Shown: positions 18,173 through 27,323 of the stretch, in pieces
How positions within the stretch are numbered: position 1 is the first letter of the stretch
Layout: every line of letters begins with the position of its first letter
Source: Actinomycetota bacterium
GTDB taxonomy: Bacteria > Actinomycetota > Thermoleophilia > BMS3ABIN01
Assembly (NCBI GenBank): GCA_023382335.1
Contig: JAMCPM010000008.1
Location: forward strand, 62,001 to 126,000
Direction: 5' to 3'
DNA: 64,000 nucleotides
Notes under the pieces: generated by a model
What the model was told of the DNA's origin: nothing
Databases searched by the model: none
Seen by the model: the letters and a program-made list of their open reading frames with translations, nothing else
Translations under genes and position numbers: made by a program

Positions 18173-19300
18173 TTGGAATCCAAAAATTCTGCAAAATCTG
18201 CGTCAACCCCGCGATACAGGGTGGGATTCGACCTTTCCATCCTCGACCGGTCACAATCGGGAACCAGTGTTTATGCCAAAAACCTTTTTCGGGCGCTGAA
18301 CGATCTGGGAGCGGACGATTTCGAGTTCGTCCCCCTGCGCGCCCCGCATCCCCTCCCACGCAAAAACATCCTCACCAAGCTGGGAAATCTCGTACTGGAG
18401 CTCGCCTGGCTGACAGTGCTGCTTCCCGTCAAGGCGCGCCGGCTGCGGCTCGACCTCCTGCACATGCCCGCCAACGTCATCTCTCCAGTCGCCAGGACGC
18501 CGCAGATCTGTTCGATCCATGACGCCCATTTCATCACCAATCCCAAAGGCCGCGACCGTCTCTGGATGTCTTACGCGCGCCTTTCGTTCCGCTTCGCCGC
18601 GCGGCACGCCGGCAGGATCATAGCCGACTCCAATTCCGCCAGGGACGAAATCGTCGAGCTCCTTGGGGCCGATGCCGGCAACATCGAGGTAATCTACCTC
18701 GGGCTCACCCATCGCACCTCAACGCCGGCCGATTCTGCATCCATAGCCCGGTACCATCCCTACATCCTCTCGGTAAGCTCCACCGAACCTACCAAAAACT
18801 TTCCCGCCCTGATCGAGGCTTTCGATCTGCTCTTACGCTCCGGCCGCCTCAGCGGATACAAACTCGTGATCGCCGGCCCCCCCGGCCATGATCACGAGCG
18901 CCTGGCTTCACTGATCAGGGAAAAGGGATTATCGCAAGACGTGTTTCTCACCGGCCGCGTTTCCGATTCCCTTCTGGCCGCCCTGTACGAGAACGCTTCC
19001 CTGTTCGTCTTTCCCTCTTTCTGTGAGGGCTTCGGCTTCCCGCCCCTGGAGGCGATGGACTCCGGCATTCCCGTTATCGCCTCGACGTCGCCCTGCATCC
19101 CGGAAACTCTCGAGGATGCGGCCCTCTATTTCGATCCCTACGACGTCGAAGGAATCGCCGAAAAGATCTCCCAGGTGCTCACCGACCCCGCGGCTCAAAG
19201 CAGGCTTGTGGAATCGGGAAAACGCCGGGCGGCGCTCTTCTCCTGGAAAAACACCGCTGAGAAGACCGTCTCAGCCTACCGCTCTTTTTTAAGCGGCTAA
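18173..19300 (+). CDS. GT4-family glycosyltransferase
   Basis: The protein is 375 residues from a TTG start. The fold begins at YRVGFDLSILDRSQSGTSVY (about 15), so the first dozen residues are uncertain and a later GTG could be used. Sequence features are ILSVSSTEPTKNFPALIEAF near 195-215 and the donor motif PSFCEGFGFPPLEAMDSGIP near 275-295. It is the only plus-strand gene between 11.5 and 30.7 kb, divergent from the operon ending at 13.4 kb and convergent with the Wzz-like gene. Confidence 0.86.
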   Translation: MESKNSAKSASTPRYRVGFDLSILDRSQSGTSVYAKNLFRALNDLGADDFEFVPLRAPHPLPRKNILTKLGNLVLELAWLTVLLPVKARRLRLDLLHMPANVISPVARTPQICSIHDAHFITNPKGRDRLWMSYARLSFRFAARHAGRIIADSNSARDEIVELLGADAGNIEVIYLGLTHRTSTPADSASIARYHPYILSVSSTEPTKNFPALIEAFDLLLRSGRLSGYKLVIAGPPGHDHERLASLIREKGLSQDVFLTGRVSDSLLAALYENASLFVFPSFCEGFGFPPLEAMDSGIPVIASTSPCIPETLEDAALYFDPYDVEGIAEKISQVLTDPAAQSRLVESGKRRAALFSWKNTAEKTVSAYRSFLSG

Positions 19301-19315
19301 AAAGGAGCCGGCAGC

Positions 19316-20155
19316 CTAGCCTTCCTGCTGGTTCGGTTTATATATCTCCTGTTTGCCGGCGCGTTCTTCCTGTTCCTTCTGACTGCTGACGCCCATTGCT
19401 TTCACAACGGCTTCGGCGATGAAGGCGAGAACGATGCCGAATATGAGGCTGATGACAAAACCGATGCCGACCCGAAAGGCAGTGGACGTGCCCACTGACG
19501 ACGCTGAAGACGCGGCGTCGGCGACGCGGATGTCGCCGGTGTTGACCGTCTGGTCGAGAATCGACACATATTTCGTCTGCACCGAAGTACGGCGGTCGAT
19601 CAGGGCCTTGAACCGGGGGTCATCAGATGCGACGCCCGAGGCCGAGAGCTTGTTCATGTCGCTCTCGATGGAAGCAAGCTCGTCGTTCACCGCGGCCTTG
19701 CTGTGATCGACGTTGCTCTGACCGACCTCCTTGATGTATTCCACCAGAGAGTTGGCCATCGCATTCGACAAGAGGATCGCGCGGTTGGGGTCCGAATCAA
19801 CGACGTCTATCTGCATGACGGTTGTGTTTTTCGGCTGATTGAAACTGACCATGCCGCTCAGTGTGTTCGGGTTCCAGTCAAGGTTCGCTTTTGCCAGCGC
19901 CTTGGTCAGAACCGGCTCGCTGGTCAGCATCTCACCGTAGGTCGCTCCGAGGCGGTCTCCACTCGACAGCAGGCTGATGCCGCTCGAGCTGCCCGTCGCC
20001 ACCTGCGACAGGCCCACAACAACCTCGGATTCAGAGGTGTAGCTCTTTGGCGTCCGCAACCCAGTGACCAGGGCATACCCGGTGACCAGGATGATCACGG
20101 GCAATACCAGCCATTTCCACTTATTTATTACTCCTATGACTTCTGACAAATCCAT
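19316..20155 (-). CDS. Wzz / chain-length determinant-like membrane protein
   Basis: The 279-residue protein has a transmembrane helix at about 14-33 (WLVLPVIILVTGYALVTGL) and a second at about 226-248 (FRVGIGFVISLIFGIVLAFI). Between them lies a periplasmic/extracellular domain with a predicted coiled region (DELASIESDMNKLSASG). This is the Wzz/PCP topology. It lacks the C-terminal tyrosine kinase domain, and no separate BY-kinase gene is in the window. It should set glycan chain length with the polymerase. An AT-rich leader of 91 bases separates it from the nucleotidyltransferase gene, so it may have its own promoter. Confidence 0.8.
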   Translation of the reverse strand: MDLSEVIGVINKWKWLVLPVIILVTGYALVTGLRTPKSYTSESEVVVGLSQVATGSSSGISLLSSGDRLGATYGEMLTSEPVLTKALAKANLDWNPNTLSGMVSFNQPKNTTVMQIDVVDSDPNRAILLSNAMANSLVEYIKEVGQSNVDHSKAAVNDELASIESDMNKLSASGVASDDPRFKALIDRRTSVQTKYVSILDQTVNTGDIRVADAASSASSVGTSTAFRVGIGFVISLIFGIVLAFIAEAVVKAMGVSSQKEQEERAGKQEIYKPNQQEG

Positions 20156-20246
20156 TAAAACTCCAAATTCCTATCTTTCATATCATTATTAAATATTCTA
20201 CCTTGAAACAACTTCACTTCCATACTTTTCCGGCACTTTTCTTGAG

Positions 20247-21497
20247 TCAATTACCCATGTTCTGCCCCGTTTTTTTCCTCGATCTGCTTTCCCTGAGCCG
20301 GATCGGGTAGTATTTCAGCAGCGCCAGCCTGTTTTGCTCATGGTACGTCTCCGACATCCAGGACAGTGAAGGCACGATCCATCGCGTCTGATAAGCCAGC
20401 TTGTCCGCCAGCCTGCCCATGACTGCGAAATTGATGAGATTCCAGCCGCTGAAAGGCTTGTAAAAATAAAAGCAGATGGAATCCTCGTTCCTGCCGGTGA
20501 ACCCGTCCAGCTGTTTGCGCGGCCAGACGGCGTTCCACAGCGCCAGCTGATAACCGCGCGGCTTGAGCCCGGCCATGATGTCCGGACTTACCAGCCGGCG
20601 GCCGAACAGCCGCTCGATATGGGTCAGAGTCGAATAGACGCTGGTCAGGATGTTCTCCCTTGTGGCAATCTCTTTTATCAGCTCCCAGTCCAGGTCATCA
20701 CTTTGGCGTAGGGTCTCGGCAATATCCACCAGCCACTTTAACTGCATGCATCCATGCCGGTTGGCGTGAACCGTGAGATGCAGCAGCTGGTCCTCAGGGC
20801 TCAGGACGAGCACGTTGCTTCCGGACGGACCCGACCGGCGGGCGCGCGCCCAGACGCCATCGATGTCGCGCATGGCGATGCCGAGCGTCAGTAGATCGAA
20901 CTGCAGCTCCAGGCAGGTTCCACCCAGCATGTACTGGATGTGAGCCTGCGTGTCGTATTTTGTTAGCTTCGGCGGCAGCTTGGCATATTCCTCCGCCCCC
21001 GATTCATATTTGTATTCTTTTAACACGTTTGTTATTTGTGGCCAATTTTTTTCCTTTACCAGCACGTCTACGTCGGCGAACGGCCGCAGCCCCAGGTCTC
21101 CGTAAACGCTTTCAGCCAGAACCACTCCCTTAAGCGCGATGACGTCGACGCCCGACTCCTCCAGCGCTTCGGCCACGGTCTTGAAATATGACATCTGCCG
21201 CATGCCCAGGGCCGCGGTCATCAGATAGGTCTTCCTCAATCGCTCCATGATCGCGGGCTCGACTGGCGCACCGCCGTCCATAGCCTTTAGATGCCTGTAG
21301 ATGAGACCCGTGGTTCCGTGGAAAGAGGCGTGGTAAAAAAGCAGGTCCCAGTTGATGGGCCCGAGGAGGATCCGGTCGAGCTCGGCCTTGCGCGCCTCGT
21401 CGAGCTCCAGGCCGGCGGTCAGCACCAGCAGCCGCCATTCCGGACCGCCGACGGTCAGATTCCTGTGATTGGGGTTATGTTGGTTTTCCGTAGCCAT
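20247..21497 (-). CDS. Nucleotidyltransferase-fold protein (PF14907-like)
   Basis: The 416-residue protein carries VIALKGVVLAESVYGDLGLRP followed by FADVDVLV near residues 117-147. This is the KG-x-D-x-D pattern of the NTP_transf_5 family (PF14907), a minimal nucleotidyltransferase fold. Such genes often occur in exopolysaccharide loci with PqqD-like and lasso-B2-like genes, both present at the left edge of this window. The acceptor is unknown. The stop of the upstream ligase-like gene at 21500 is 2 bases away, so it is cotranscribed with the ligase/flippase series. Confidence 0.8.
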   Translation of the reverse strand: MATENQHNPNHRNLTVGGPEWRLLVLTAGLELDEARKAELDRILLGPINWDLLFYHASFHGTTGLIYRHLKAMDGGAPVEPAIMERLRKTYLMTAALGMRQMSYFKTVAEALEESGVDVIALKGVVLAESVYGDLGLRPFADVDVLVKEKNWPQITNVLKEYKYESGAEEYAKLPPKLTKYDTQAHIQYMLGGTCLELQFDLLTLGIAMRDIDGVWARARRSGPSGSNVLVLSPEDQLLHLTVHANRHGCMQLKWLVDIAETLRQSDDLDWELIKEIATRENILTSVYSTLTHIERLFGRRLVSPDIMAGLKPRGYQLALWNAVWPRKQLDGFTGRNEDSICFYFYKPFSGWNLINFAVMGRLADKLAYQTRWIVPSLSWMSETYHEQNRLALLKYYPIRLRESRSRKKTGQNMGN

Positions 21498-21499
21498 AA

Positions 21500-22816
21500 T
21501 CAGCCCTTGTTGCCGTCCGGAACTGTTAACGGTCTGGAAGCGGCGCGTCTTTCGACGATCGCCCTGATCAATCCGGCCTCCAGCCAGAATAGCACCATGT
21601 TCGGCCAGACAAAGAGCGGATTGCTGGTCACGCCGATCAGCAGGACGGCGCCCATGCTCACCGCGATCGGTATTATCCAGGCATGCATCTCATCGCCGCT
21701 GCCCAGCGATCTCCAGGTCTGTTTCCCCAACAGGAAAAAGGTCCCCGCCAGAGTCACGGTCCCGACCAGCCCCTCCTCTATCAGAGTTATCAGGTACTGG
21801 TTGTCAACTGTGTACCGTGATTGCCCCAGTCCCGGACCGCCCTGCCCCACTCCCGGATCGCCCTGCCACAGCCCTGTCCCCAGCAAGGGATGCTCGGCCA
21901 GGATGCCGGGAGCCTGCTCCCACAGATACCATCTCAGGTTGACACTCTCGTCTGTCCGTTCGGTTGAGACAAGATTGTAACGTGCATTATCTGAATATAC
22001 CGCAACCATAGCAGCAATTACCACAATAGCAACTATCAGCAGTATGGAAAGGTTCCTCAGTTGCGGCATCGCCCGGCGCCTGAAGGTCCAGAAAAACAGC
22101 CCCACGGTGAGCAGCCCCGCGGTCGCGATGCTGATCTTTGAATATGAAACCCACAGCGCCGCCAGGGCCGCGGCGATCACTGCCCCCCACATGAACTTGC
22201 GGCCGGCGCCGGCGGCCCTCATGAAGAAGAAGACCATGAAGGGAGCGATCTGAACGATGGCGGTCCCCAGGATGCCCGGACCTCCCAGGGTGGACGCGGT
22301 GCGATGGAGGCTGTTGGCCCGGAAGGTCACCTTGTCACCGATCAGGCCTTCGAACAGCAGATTCCGGCCGGCGATGAACTCGATGATGGCATAGATGGAA
22401 ATGATCAGCCCTATCACCGCCAGCGAGATGAAGACCACTCTTACGGCTGCGCGCCTCTGGCCCAAAACCGCCATGCCATAATAATTCACGAGGGCGTAAG
22501 CGGCGTAGGCCAGCACCAGGAAGATGCCGTTGGCCGTGCTGGCCGCCACGGCTCCGCGCACCGTGATATAGGAAAGCAAACCGACGATGAAGAGATCGAG
22601 AGGCTGGAAATCAAGGCTGGCCCGCTGCTGCCAGAAATAGGCGATCACGGCGGGAGCGCAGAGCGCGAAACCGACGCCAAGGGGACTGATGCGCGCGCCG
22701 GCGAAAACGATAGCGCTGCCGATCAGGGTGTCCGGGTAAAGAAGAGTGACGGCCAGCAGCAGTATCAGTGAGGCCAGGGCCGCCATGAATAGTTTTTTTT
22801 CGGGAAAACGCTTCAA
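21500..22816 (-). CDS. O-antigen ligase / polymerase-like membrane protein (2 of 4)
   Basis: The 438-residue polytopic protein has the Wzy_C pattern. An N-terminal LYPDTLIG segment and RISPLGVGFAL are shared with the paralogue at 24379-25764. The central YAIIEFIAGRNLLFE, HRTASTLGGPGILGT and the extracellular loop with LGTGLWQGDPG follow. Like the other two close paralogues it is paired with a flippase gene (22821, 4 bases upstream). The pairing suggests the ligase/polymerase and flippase act on the same repeat unit. Confidence 0.8.
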   Translation of the reverse strand: MKRFPEKKLFMAALASLILLLAVTLLYPDTLIGSAIVFAGARISPLGVGFALCAPAVIAYFWQQRASLDFQPLDLFIVGLLSYITVRGAVAASTANGIFLVLAYAAYALVNYYGMAVLGQRRAAVRVVFISLAVIGLIISIYAIIEFIAGRNLLFEGLIGDKVTFRANSLHRTASTLGGPGILGTAIVQIAPFMVFFFMRAAGAGRKFMWGAVIAAALAALWVSYSKISIATAGLLTVGLFFWTFRRRAMPQLRNLSILLIVAIVVIAAMVAVYSDNARYNLVSTERTDESVNLRWYLWEQAPGILAEHPLLGTGLWQGDPGVGQGGPGLGQSRYTVDNQYLITLIEEGLVGTVTLAGTFFLLGKQTWRSLGSGDEMHAWIIPIAVSMGAVLLIGVTSNPLFVWPNMVLFWLEAGLIRAIVERRAASRPLTVPDGNKG

Positions 22817-22820
22817 AATA

Positions 22821-24386
22821 CTACACCGATGCCCGCGCCAGCCTGTCCTTCACCATCTGCAGGACAGCCTTGTCCTTTTTATCGAGGCCCATCAGCACCA
22901 TGAACAGCACGTAGAGCGCCACCATCAGCGAAGCCATCAATACCAGTTTCAGCAGTCCGGAATCCCAGTTCAATACCGTGATGATGGCATAGACTACGGC
23001 AGCGCTCAGGCAGCCCGCGAACAGCGGTTTGAAGAACTCGCGGTCATAGGCATGTATCCGCATGATACCCCAGAGCTCGGCTGAGCGCATTAGGTTGACA
23101 GTCACGAAGGCCATGGTATTGGCGATAGCCGCCCCCATGGCTCCATAGGGGGGGATCAGGGTCACGCAGAGGGCCACCTCGACGATCAGCGCCACACAGA
23201 CGTTAAGCATCTCGAGTTTGGAGCGGCCGGACATGACCACGATGAATCCGGCGGAGCCGGCCGCGGCATTGAACATCTGCCCGACCGCCAGCACCATCAG
23301 GACATGTCCGCTCTGGGCAAAATCAGCGCCGAAAAGTCTCAGGATCGGTTCCGGGAATATCAGCAGCAGGAGAAAGATGGGAAGGCTGCAGATGAACATC
23401 CAGCGCGTAACCGTCTTCAGCAGGGAGAGCAGGGCTTCCATGTTGTTCTTGTTGTAAAGGTCCGAGATCACCGGCGAGAACACGGTGCCAAAGGCCAGGA
23501 CCAGCGTCGAGGTGGCTACGCCCACCCTGAGAGCGGCGCCGTAGAGGCCCACCTCGGTCGTGGTGCGGAAATAGCCCATCGCCAGAAGATCGGCCCACAG
23601 CAGGATCATTCCCAGGGCGTACGATATCGCCAGAGGCGCCGAATAGGCGACGAGCTTGCGCGCCGGCTCGCGCACCGGCTGGGAGCGGCTGAGCGATCGC
23701 GGCAGGACTTTTGAGGCAAAATACATGGAGAGCACCGTGGCGATGAGGACCGAGGCGTCATTGGCCCAGACCACGCCGGCGAGGCCGGCGCCGGCCAGGA
23801 TGGCTACGATCGAGAGCAGGAGCTTGGAAGACTGCTCGCCGAAATCCCGGCTGAACACCTGGTACTGCATCCGGTGCATCCCCTGGGTGACGCCGTTGTA
23901 CATCCTGGCGCCGACCCAGAAAGGAATCGATATGGCGAATATCCTGATTCCCGCCACGGCGGTATCGCTATTGCTGAAGAAGGCGTCGCGGAGCGCCGGC
24001 GCCAGGAAGAACAGCGCCACGGCAGTCAGCGCTCCGATGGGGACACCGATGAAGAGGGCTATCTGCAGCACCCTGCGGGCCAGCCCCGGCTTGCCCTCGC
24101 CGGAATAGATGGAGACAAAGCGCACCACACCGACGTCGAGGCCGATCGTGGAGACCAGGCCGACGATGTTGATGATCGTGAACAGGAGGAAATATTCCCC
24201 CAGGTCGTCGACGGAAAGCATGCGCGCCAGCAGCAAGGTGTAGGCATAGAGCAGCACCGTGCGCCCGGCGGCTCCTGAAAGATTGATCAGCGCCCCCTTG
24301 GCGAGACGGGGAAGAAATGTTATCGAATCGACGGCCTTCGCTCCCGCCATGCCGCCGCTTCCCGGGATCTCAGAATTTTCACCCAT
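22821..24386 (-). CDS. Wzx-like polysaccharide flippase (1 of 3)
   Basis: This is a MATE/MVF-type flippase of about 521 residues from the ATG at 24386, with 12-14 helices. Its opening FLPRLAKGALINLSGAAGRT and RMLSVDDLGEYFLLFTIINI are shared almost word for word with the two other flippases. The frame remains open to 24431, but the ATG at 24386 overlaps the upstream stop by 8 bases and has AAAGGAAA about 10 bases before it. It should flip undecaprenyl-linked repeat units across the membrane. Confidence 0.86.
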   Translation of the reverse strand: MGENSEIPGSGGMAGAKAVDSITFLPRLAKGALINLSGAAGRTVLLYAYTLLLARMLSVDDLGEYFLLFTIINIVGLVSTIGLDVGVVRFVSIYSGEGKPGLARRVLQIALFIGVPIGALTAVALFFLAPALRDAFFSNSDTAVAGIRIFAISIPFWVGARMYNGVTQGMHRMQYQVFSRDFGEQSSKLLLSIVAILAGAGLAGVVWANDASVLIATVLSMYFASKVLPRSLSRSQPVREPARKLVAYSAPLAISYALGMILLWADLLAMGYFRTTTEVGLYGAALRVGVATSTLVLAFGTVFSPVISDLYNKNNMEALLSLLKTVTRWMFICSLPIFLLLLIFPEPILRLFGADFAQSGHVLMVLAVGQMFNAAAGSAGFIVVMSGRSKLEMLNVCVALIVEVALCVTLIPPYGAMGAAIANTMAFVTVNLMRSAELWGIMRIHAYDREFFKPLFAGCLSAAVVYAIITVLNWDSGLLKLVLMASLMVALYVLFMVLMGLDKKDKAVLQMVKDRLARASV

Positions 24387-25764
24387 AGACCACTGTTTCC
24401 TTTGGAGGATCTTTTCTCCGGTCCATTTCAACCAGCGCCCTCAATAAACCTGCACTGAGCCAGAAGACGACCATGGCGGGCCACATCCAGAGAGTATCCA
24501 TTGAAAATCCGCCCATGAGCGTCAGGACCATGCAGACGACCGGCGGCACCGCCCATCGAACCAGGCTGCTGCGGTTGCGCAGCAGCTTCCAGAACTGCCT
24601 GCCGATCAGCACCAGGGCGGTTCCCAGAAGAATGAATCCGGCCAGGCCCTGTTCCACCAGCACCGACAGATAAAGGTTGTCGATCGCGATCGGTTTGAGG
24701 TCGCCGGTGATGACCGGCGGGACGTCGGATACTATGGGGCCTCCCTGATACATGCCCACCCCGAAAATGGGGAACTGCCTGAAAACCACGGGCGCGCGCG
24801 ACCACATGTATTCGCGCGGGCTGACGCTCTGCCCGATGCGGCCCCTGGACAGGGTGCTGTCGTAAAGGCGCGAGGAGAAAGCGATGGTCAAAAGAGTCAG
24901 GGATACCGCCAGGACCAGAAGCAGGATCGACATCATCCGCCGCGATGACGGGACGTAGCGGAAGAACCAGAGCACGGCCAGGAAGCCGACGATGGCCGCA
25001 TACGCCCAGGGGCCCTTGTCAAAGGTAACCTCCAGGGCCATCATGGTGACGACGATCACGCCCCCGTAGATCAGCTTCCATTTCCTCGTCCTGGAGCTCG
25101 CCAGGAGGAAAGCGGTGAACGGCACCGCCTGGATTATGAACATGCCCAGCGCCAGCGGGTGTCCCAGCAGCGAACCGGCGCGGTGATATCCGCGCCCCTC
25201 GGGGGGAACCAGGCTCTTCTTGATAATGCTGCCGTAAATCAGATTGCGTCCGAATGCGAATTCGACCAGCGCATAAACCGACGCCAGCACCACCAGCGCC
25301 GTGAGAGTCACGAACACCACCTTCTGCACCTTGAGGCTCTGCCCCAGGATCGCGGCGCCATAATATATCAGCAGCACGTGGGCGCCGAAGATCACGACCA
25401 GGCCGACGCCGTTGATGGATACCCCCATCTGAACGGCCACTCCCCTGATGACGATGTAGGTGATGGCCGCCACCAGGAACAGGTCGGTGACGCCGAGCCT
25501 GACCCGCTTCATGTTCCACAGGCAGTAGAGCGCGATCTGGGGCGCCGTGAGCGCGAAGACGGCGCTCAGCGGGCTGATGCGAAACGGCCCCAGGCGCAGG
25601 GCCAGATCGGTCGCCGTGTCCGGATACAGATGTGAATTTGCCACTAACACCAGGACGGAGGCCAGCACCACGGCGGCGAACCAGTGCCTGCGGTCAGCCA
25701 TGCTGCCGCCGCCGGCCCCGGCGCCGGTCACGTTCTTTTTAAGGAAAGACTTCATCGCTGTCAC
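24379..25764 (-). CDS. O-antigen ligase / polymerase-like membrane protein (3 of 4)
   Basis: The 461-residue protein starts at GTG, overlapping the upstream flippase stop by 4 bases (GTGA). It has LYPDTATDLALRLGPFRISP, VYALVEFAFGRNLIYG, HRAGSLLGHPLALGMF and an external loop with FGVGMYQGGPIV, aligning along its whole length with the protein at 21500-22816. The duplication with its flippase partner indicates two closely related export/polymerisation modules in tandem. An alternative ATG start lies three codons downstream. Confidence 0.8.
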   Translation of the reverse strand: MTAMKSFLKKNVTGAGAGGGSMADRRHWFAAVVLASVLVLVANSHLYPDTATDLALRLGPFRISPLSAVFALTAPQIALYCLWNMKRVRLGVTDLFLVAAITYIVIRGVAVQMGVSINGVGLVVIFGAHVLLIYYGAAILGQSLKVQKVVFVTLTALVVLASVYALVEFAFGRNLIYGSIIKKSLVPPEGRGYHRAGSLLGHPLALGMFIIQAVPFTAFLLASSRTRKWKLIYGGVIVVTMMALEVTFDKGPWAYAAIVGFLAVLWFFRYVPSSRRMMSILLLVLAVSLTLLTIAFSSRLYDSTLSRGRIGQSVSPREYMWSRAPVVFRQFPIFGVGMYQGGPIVSDVPPVITGDLKPIAIDNLYLSVLVEQGLAGFILLGTALVLIGRQFWKLLRNRSSLVRWAVPPVVCMVLTLMGGFSMDTLWMWPAMVVFWLSAGLLRALVEMDRRKDPPKETVVYG

Positions 25765-27323
25765 GCCGCCTCGGCTCCGAGGATCCTTTTCTTGATCAGG
25801 CGAAGCACGGCGGTATCCTGTTCGCTAAGGCCCATCAGCAGCATCAACAGCAGATAGGCTACAACCAGGCCCACGGCCAGGGTTATCGAGACCAGCCTGC
25901 CGCCCTCCGGCACGAACCTCGATGAGATCAGCACCAGCGCGGCGCCGGCCGCCCCCGCGAACAGCGGTTTGAGATACTTGCGGTCAAAGGCATGCATCTT
26001 CATCAGGAACCAGACCTCGCCGGTCCGCAGGACGTTCAGGCAGGCGGTAGCGGCCACGTTGGCGATCGCGGCCCCCATGATGCCGTGCGCGGGGATCAGC
26101 AGAAAACAGGCTGCCACGTCGACGGCCAGCGAGATCGACATGTTGAGCACTTCCAGGCGGCTGCGCCCCGACATCAGCACCAGCAGGCCGGCGGGAGACA
26201 TGGAAGAATTGATCAGCAGGCTGATCGCCAGCAGGATCAGGGCGCCGCCGCCGGCTTTGAACTGGCTGCCGAAGAAGCTCAGGATCGATGCGGCGAAGAT
26301 CGTCAGTATCAGAAAGATGGGATAGCTGCAGGCAAAGATCCAGCGGTTGACTGTTTTGTAGAGGCCCATGAGCTCGGTCATCCTGCCGCGGTTGCAGAGA
26401 TCCGAGATGACCGGCATGAACATGGTGGAAAACGCGATGAGCATCACCGAACTGGCCGCGACCACCTTGAGGGCGACGCCATAGAGTCCCGCGTCCGACG
26501 CCGAGCCGAGCATGCCGAGCAGAAGCAGGTCGACCCAGATCAGGATCATGACCATGATGTTCGAGAAGGCCAGCGGCAGAGAATATGCCATCATCCGCCG
26601 GGTGGGCCACTGGCTGGCCTTTGCCGGTTTAGGCGAGCGCGGGAATTTCATCAGCGCAAACCCGACGGAGAGAGAGGCGGCGATGATGATCGAGGCAAGG
26701 TTTGCCCACACCACGCCCACGAGGCCCATCCCCAGGACCAGTACCGCGGCGGTGAACGCCACCCTGGCCACCTGTTCGCCGATGTCGCGGCTATAGACCT
26801 GGTAGCGCATCAGGTGCATTCCCTGGGTCGCGGCATTGGCAAGCCCGGCGGCGACCCAGAAGGGAAACGTCAGCGCGAAGACCCTCAGGGCGGTCACCGC
26901 CGCGGGGCTGTCGCTCATGAACCGGTGAGCGATCTCCGCGGAGAAGATGGAAAAGACCGCGGAGATCAGGCAGGCGGCGGGCAGGCCTATCCGCAGGCCG
27001 GCGTAAAGAGCCCGGCGGGCGAGGTCGATCTTGCCCTCCCCCAGGAAGATGGACACGAACCTGACGACGCCGTAGTCCAGGCCGAGCAGCGCCGCGGAGC
27101 TGAGGATCTGGACGACGGTGAACATGAGGAAGAACTTCCCCAGTTCGTCGACCTCGAGCATCCGCGCCAGCAGCAGGGTGTAGGCGAAAGCCAGGACCAT
27201 GCGCACCAGGGCGCCGGAAAAATTTATCATCGCGCCCTTGGCAAGGTGCGGCAGGAAATACGGCGGCAGATTATCATCGGGTGCGGCCGCGGCGGGCGCT
27301 CCCGGGCCTTCCTCTGTCGTCAT
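25761..27323 (-). CDS. Wzx-like polysaccharide flippase (2 of 3)
   Basis: The 520-residue polytopic protein opens with YFLPHLAKGAMINFSGALVR, then RMLEVDELGKFFLMFTVVQI and GLDYGVVRFVSIFLGEGK. It ends in a conserved soluble tail GLSEQDTAVLRLIKKRILG that also recurs in the other flippases (GLDKKDKAVLQMVKDRL; GFDENDKDLYRMIRNRL). Start and stop overlap its neighbours by 4 bases on both sides, placing it in one operon with the phosphohydrolase and ligase-like genes. Confidence 0.86.
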   Translation of the reverse strand: MTTEEGPGAPAAAAPDDNLPPYFLPHLAKGAMINFSGALVRMVLAFAYTLLLARMLEVDELGKFFLMFTVVQILSSAALLGLDYGVVRFVSIFLGEGKIDLARRALYAGLRIGLPAACLISAVFSIFSAEIAHRFMSDSPAAVTALRVFALTFPFWVAAGLANAATQGMHLMRYQVYSRDIGEQVARVAFTAAVLVLGMGLVGVVWANLASIIIAASLSVGFALMKFPRSPKPAKASQWPTRRMMAYSLPLAFSNIMVMILIWVDLLLLGMLGSASDAGLYGVALKVVAASSVMLIAFSTMFMPVISDLCNRGRMTELMGLYKTVNRWIFACSYPIFLILTIFAASILSFFGSQFKAGGGALILLAISLLINSSMSPAGLLVLMSGRSRLEVLNMSISLAVDVAACFLLIPAHGIMGAAIANVAATACLNVLRTGEVWFLMKMHAFDRKYLKPLFAGAAGAALVLISSRFVPEGGRLVSITLAVGLVVAYLLLMLLMGLSEQDTAVLRLIKKRILGAEAA

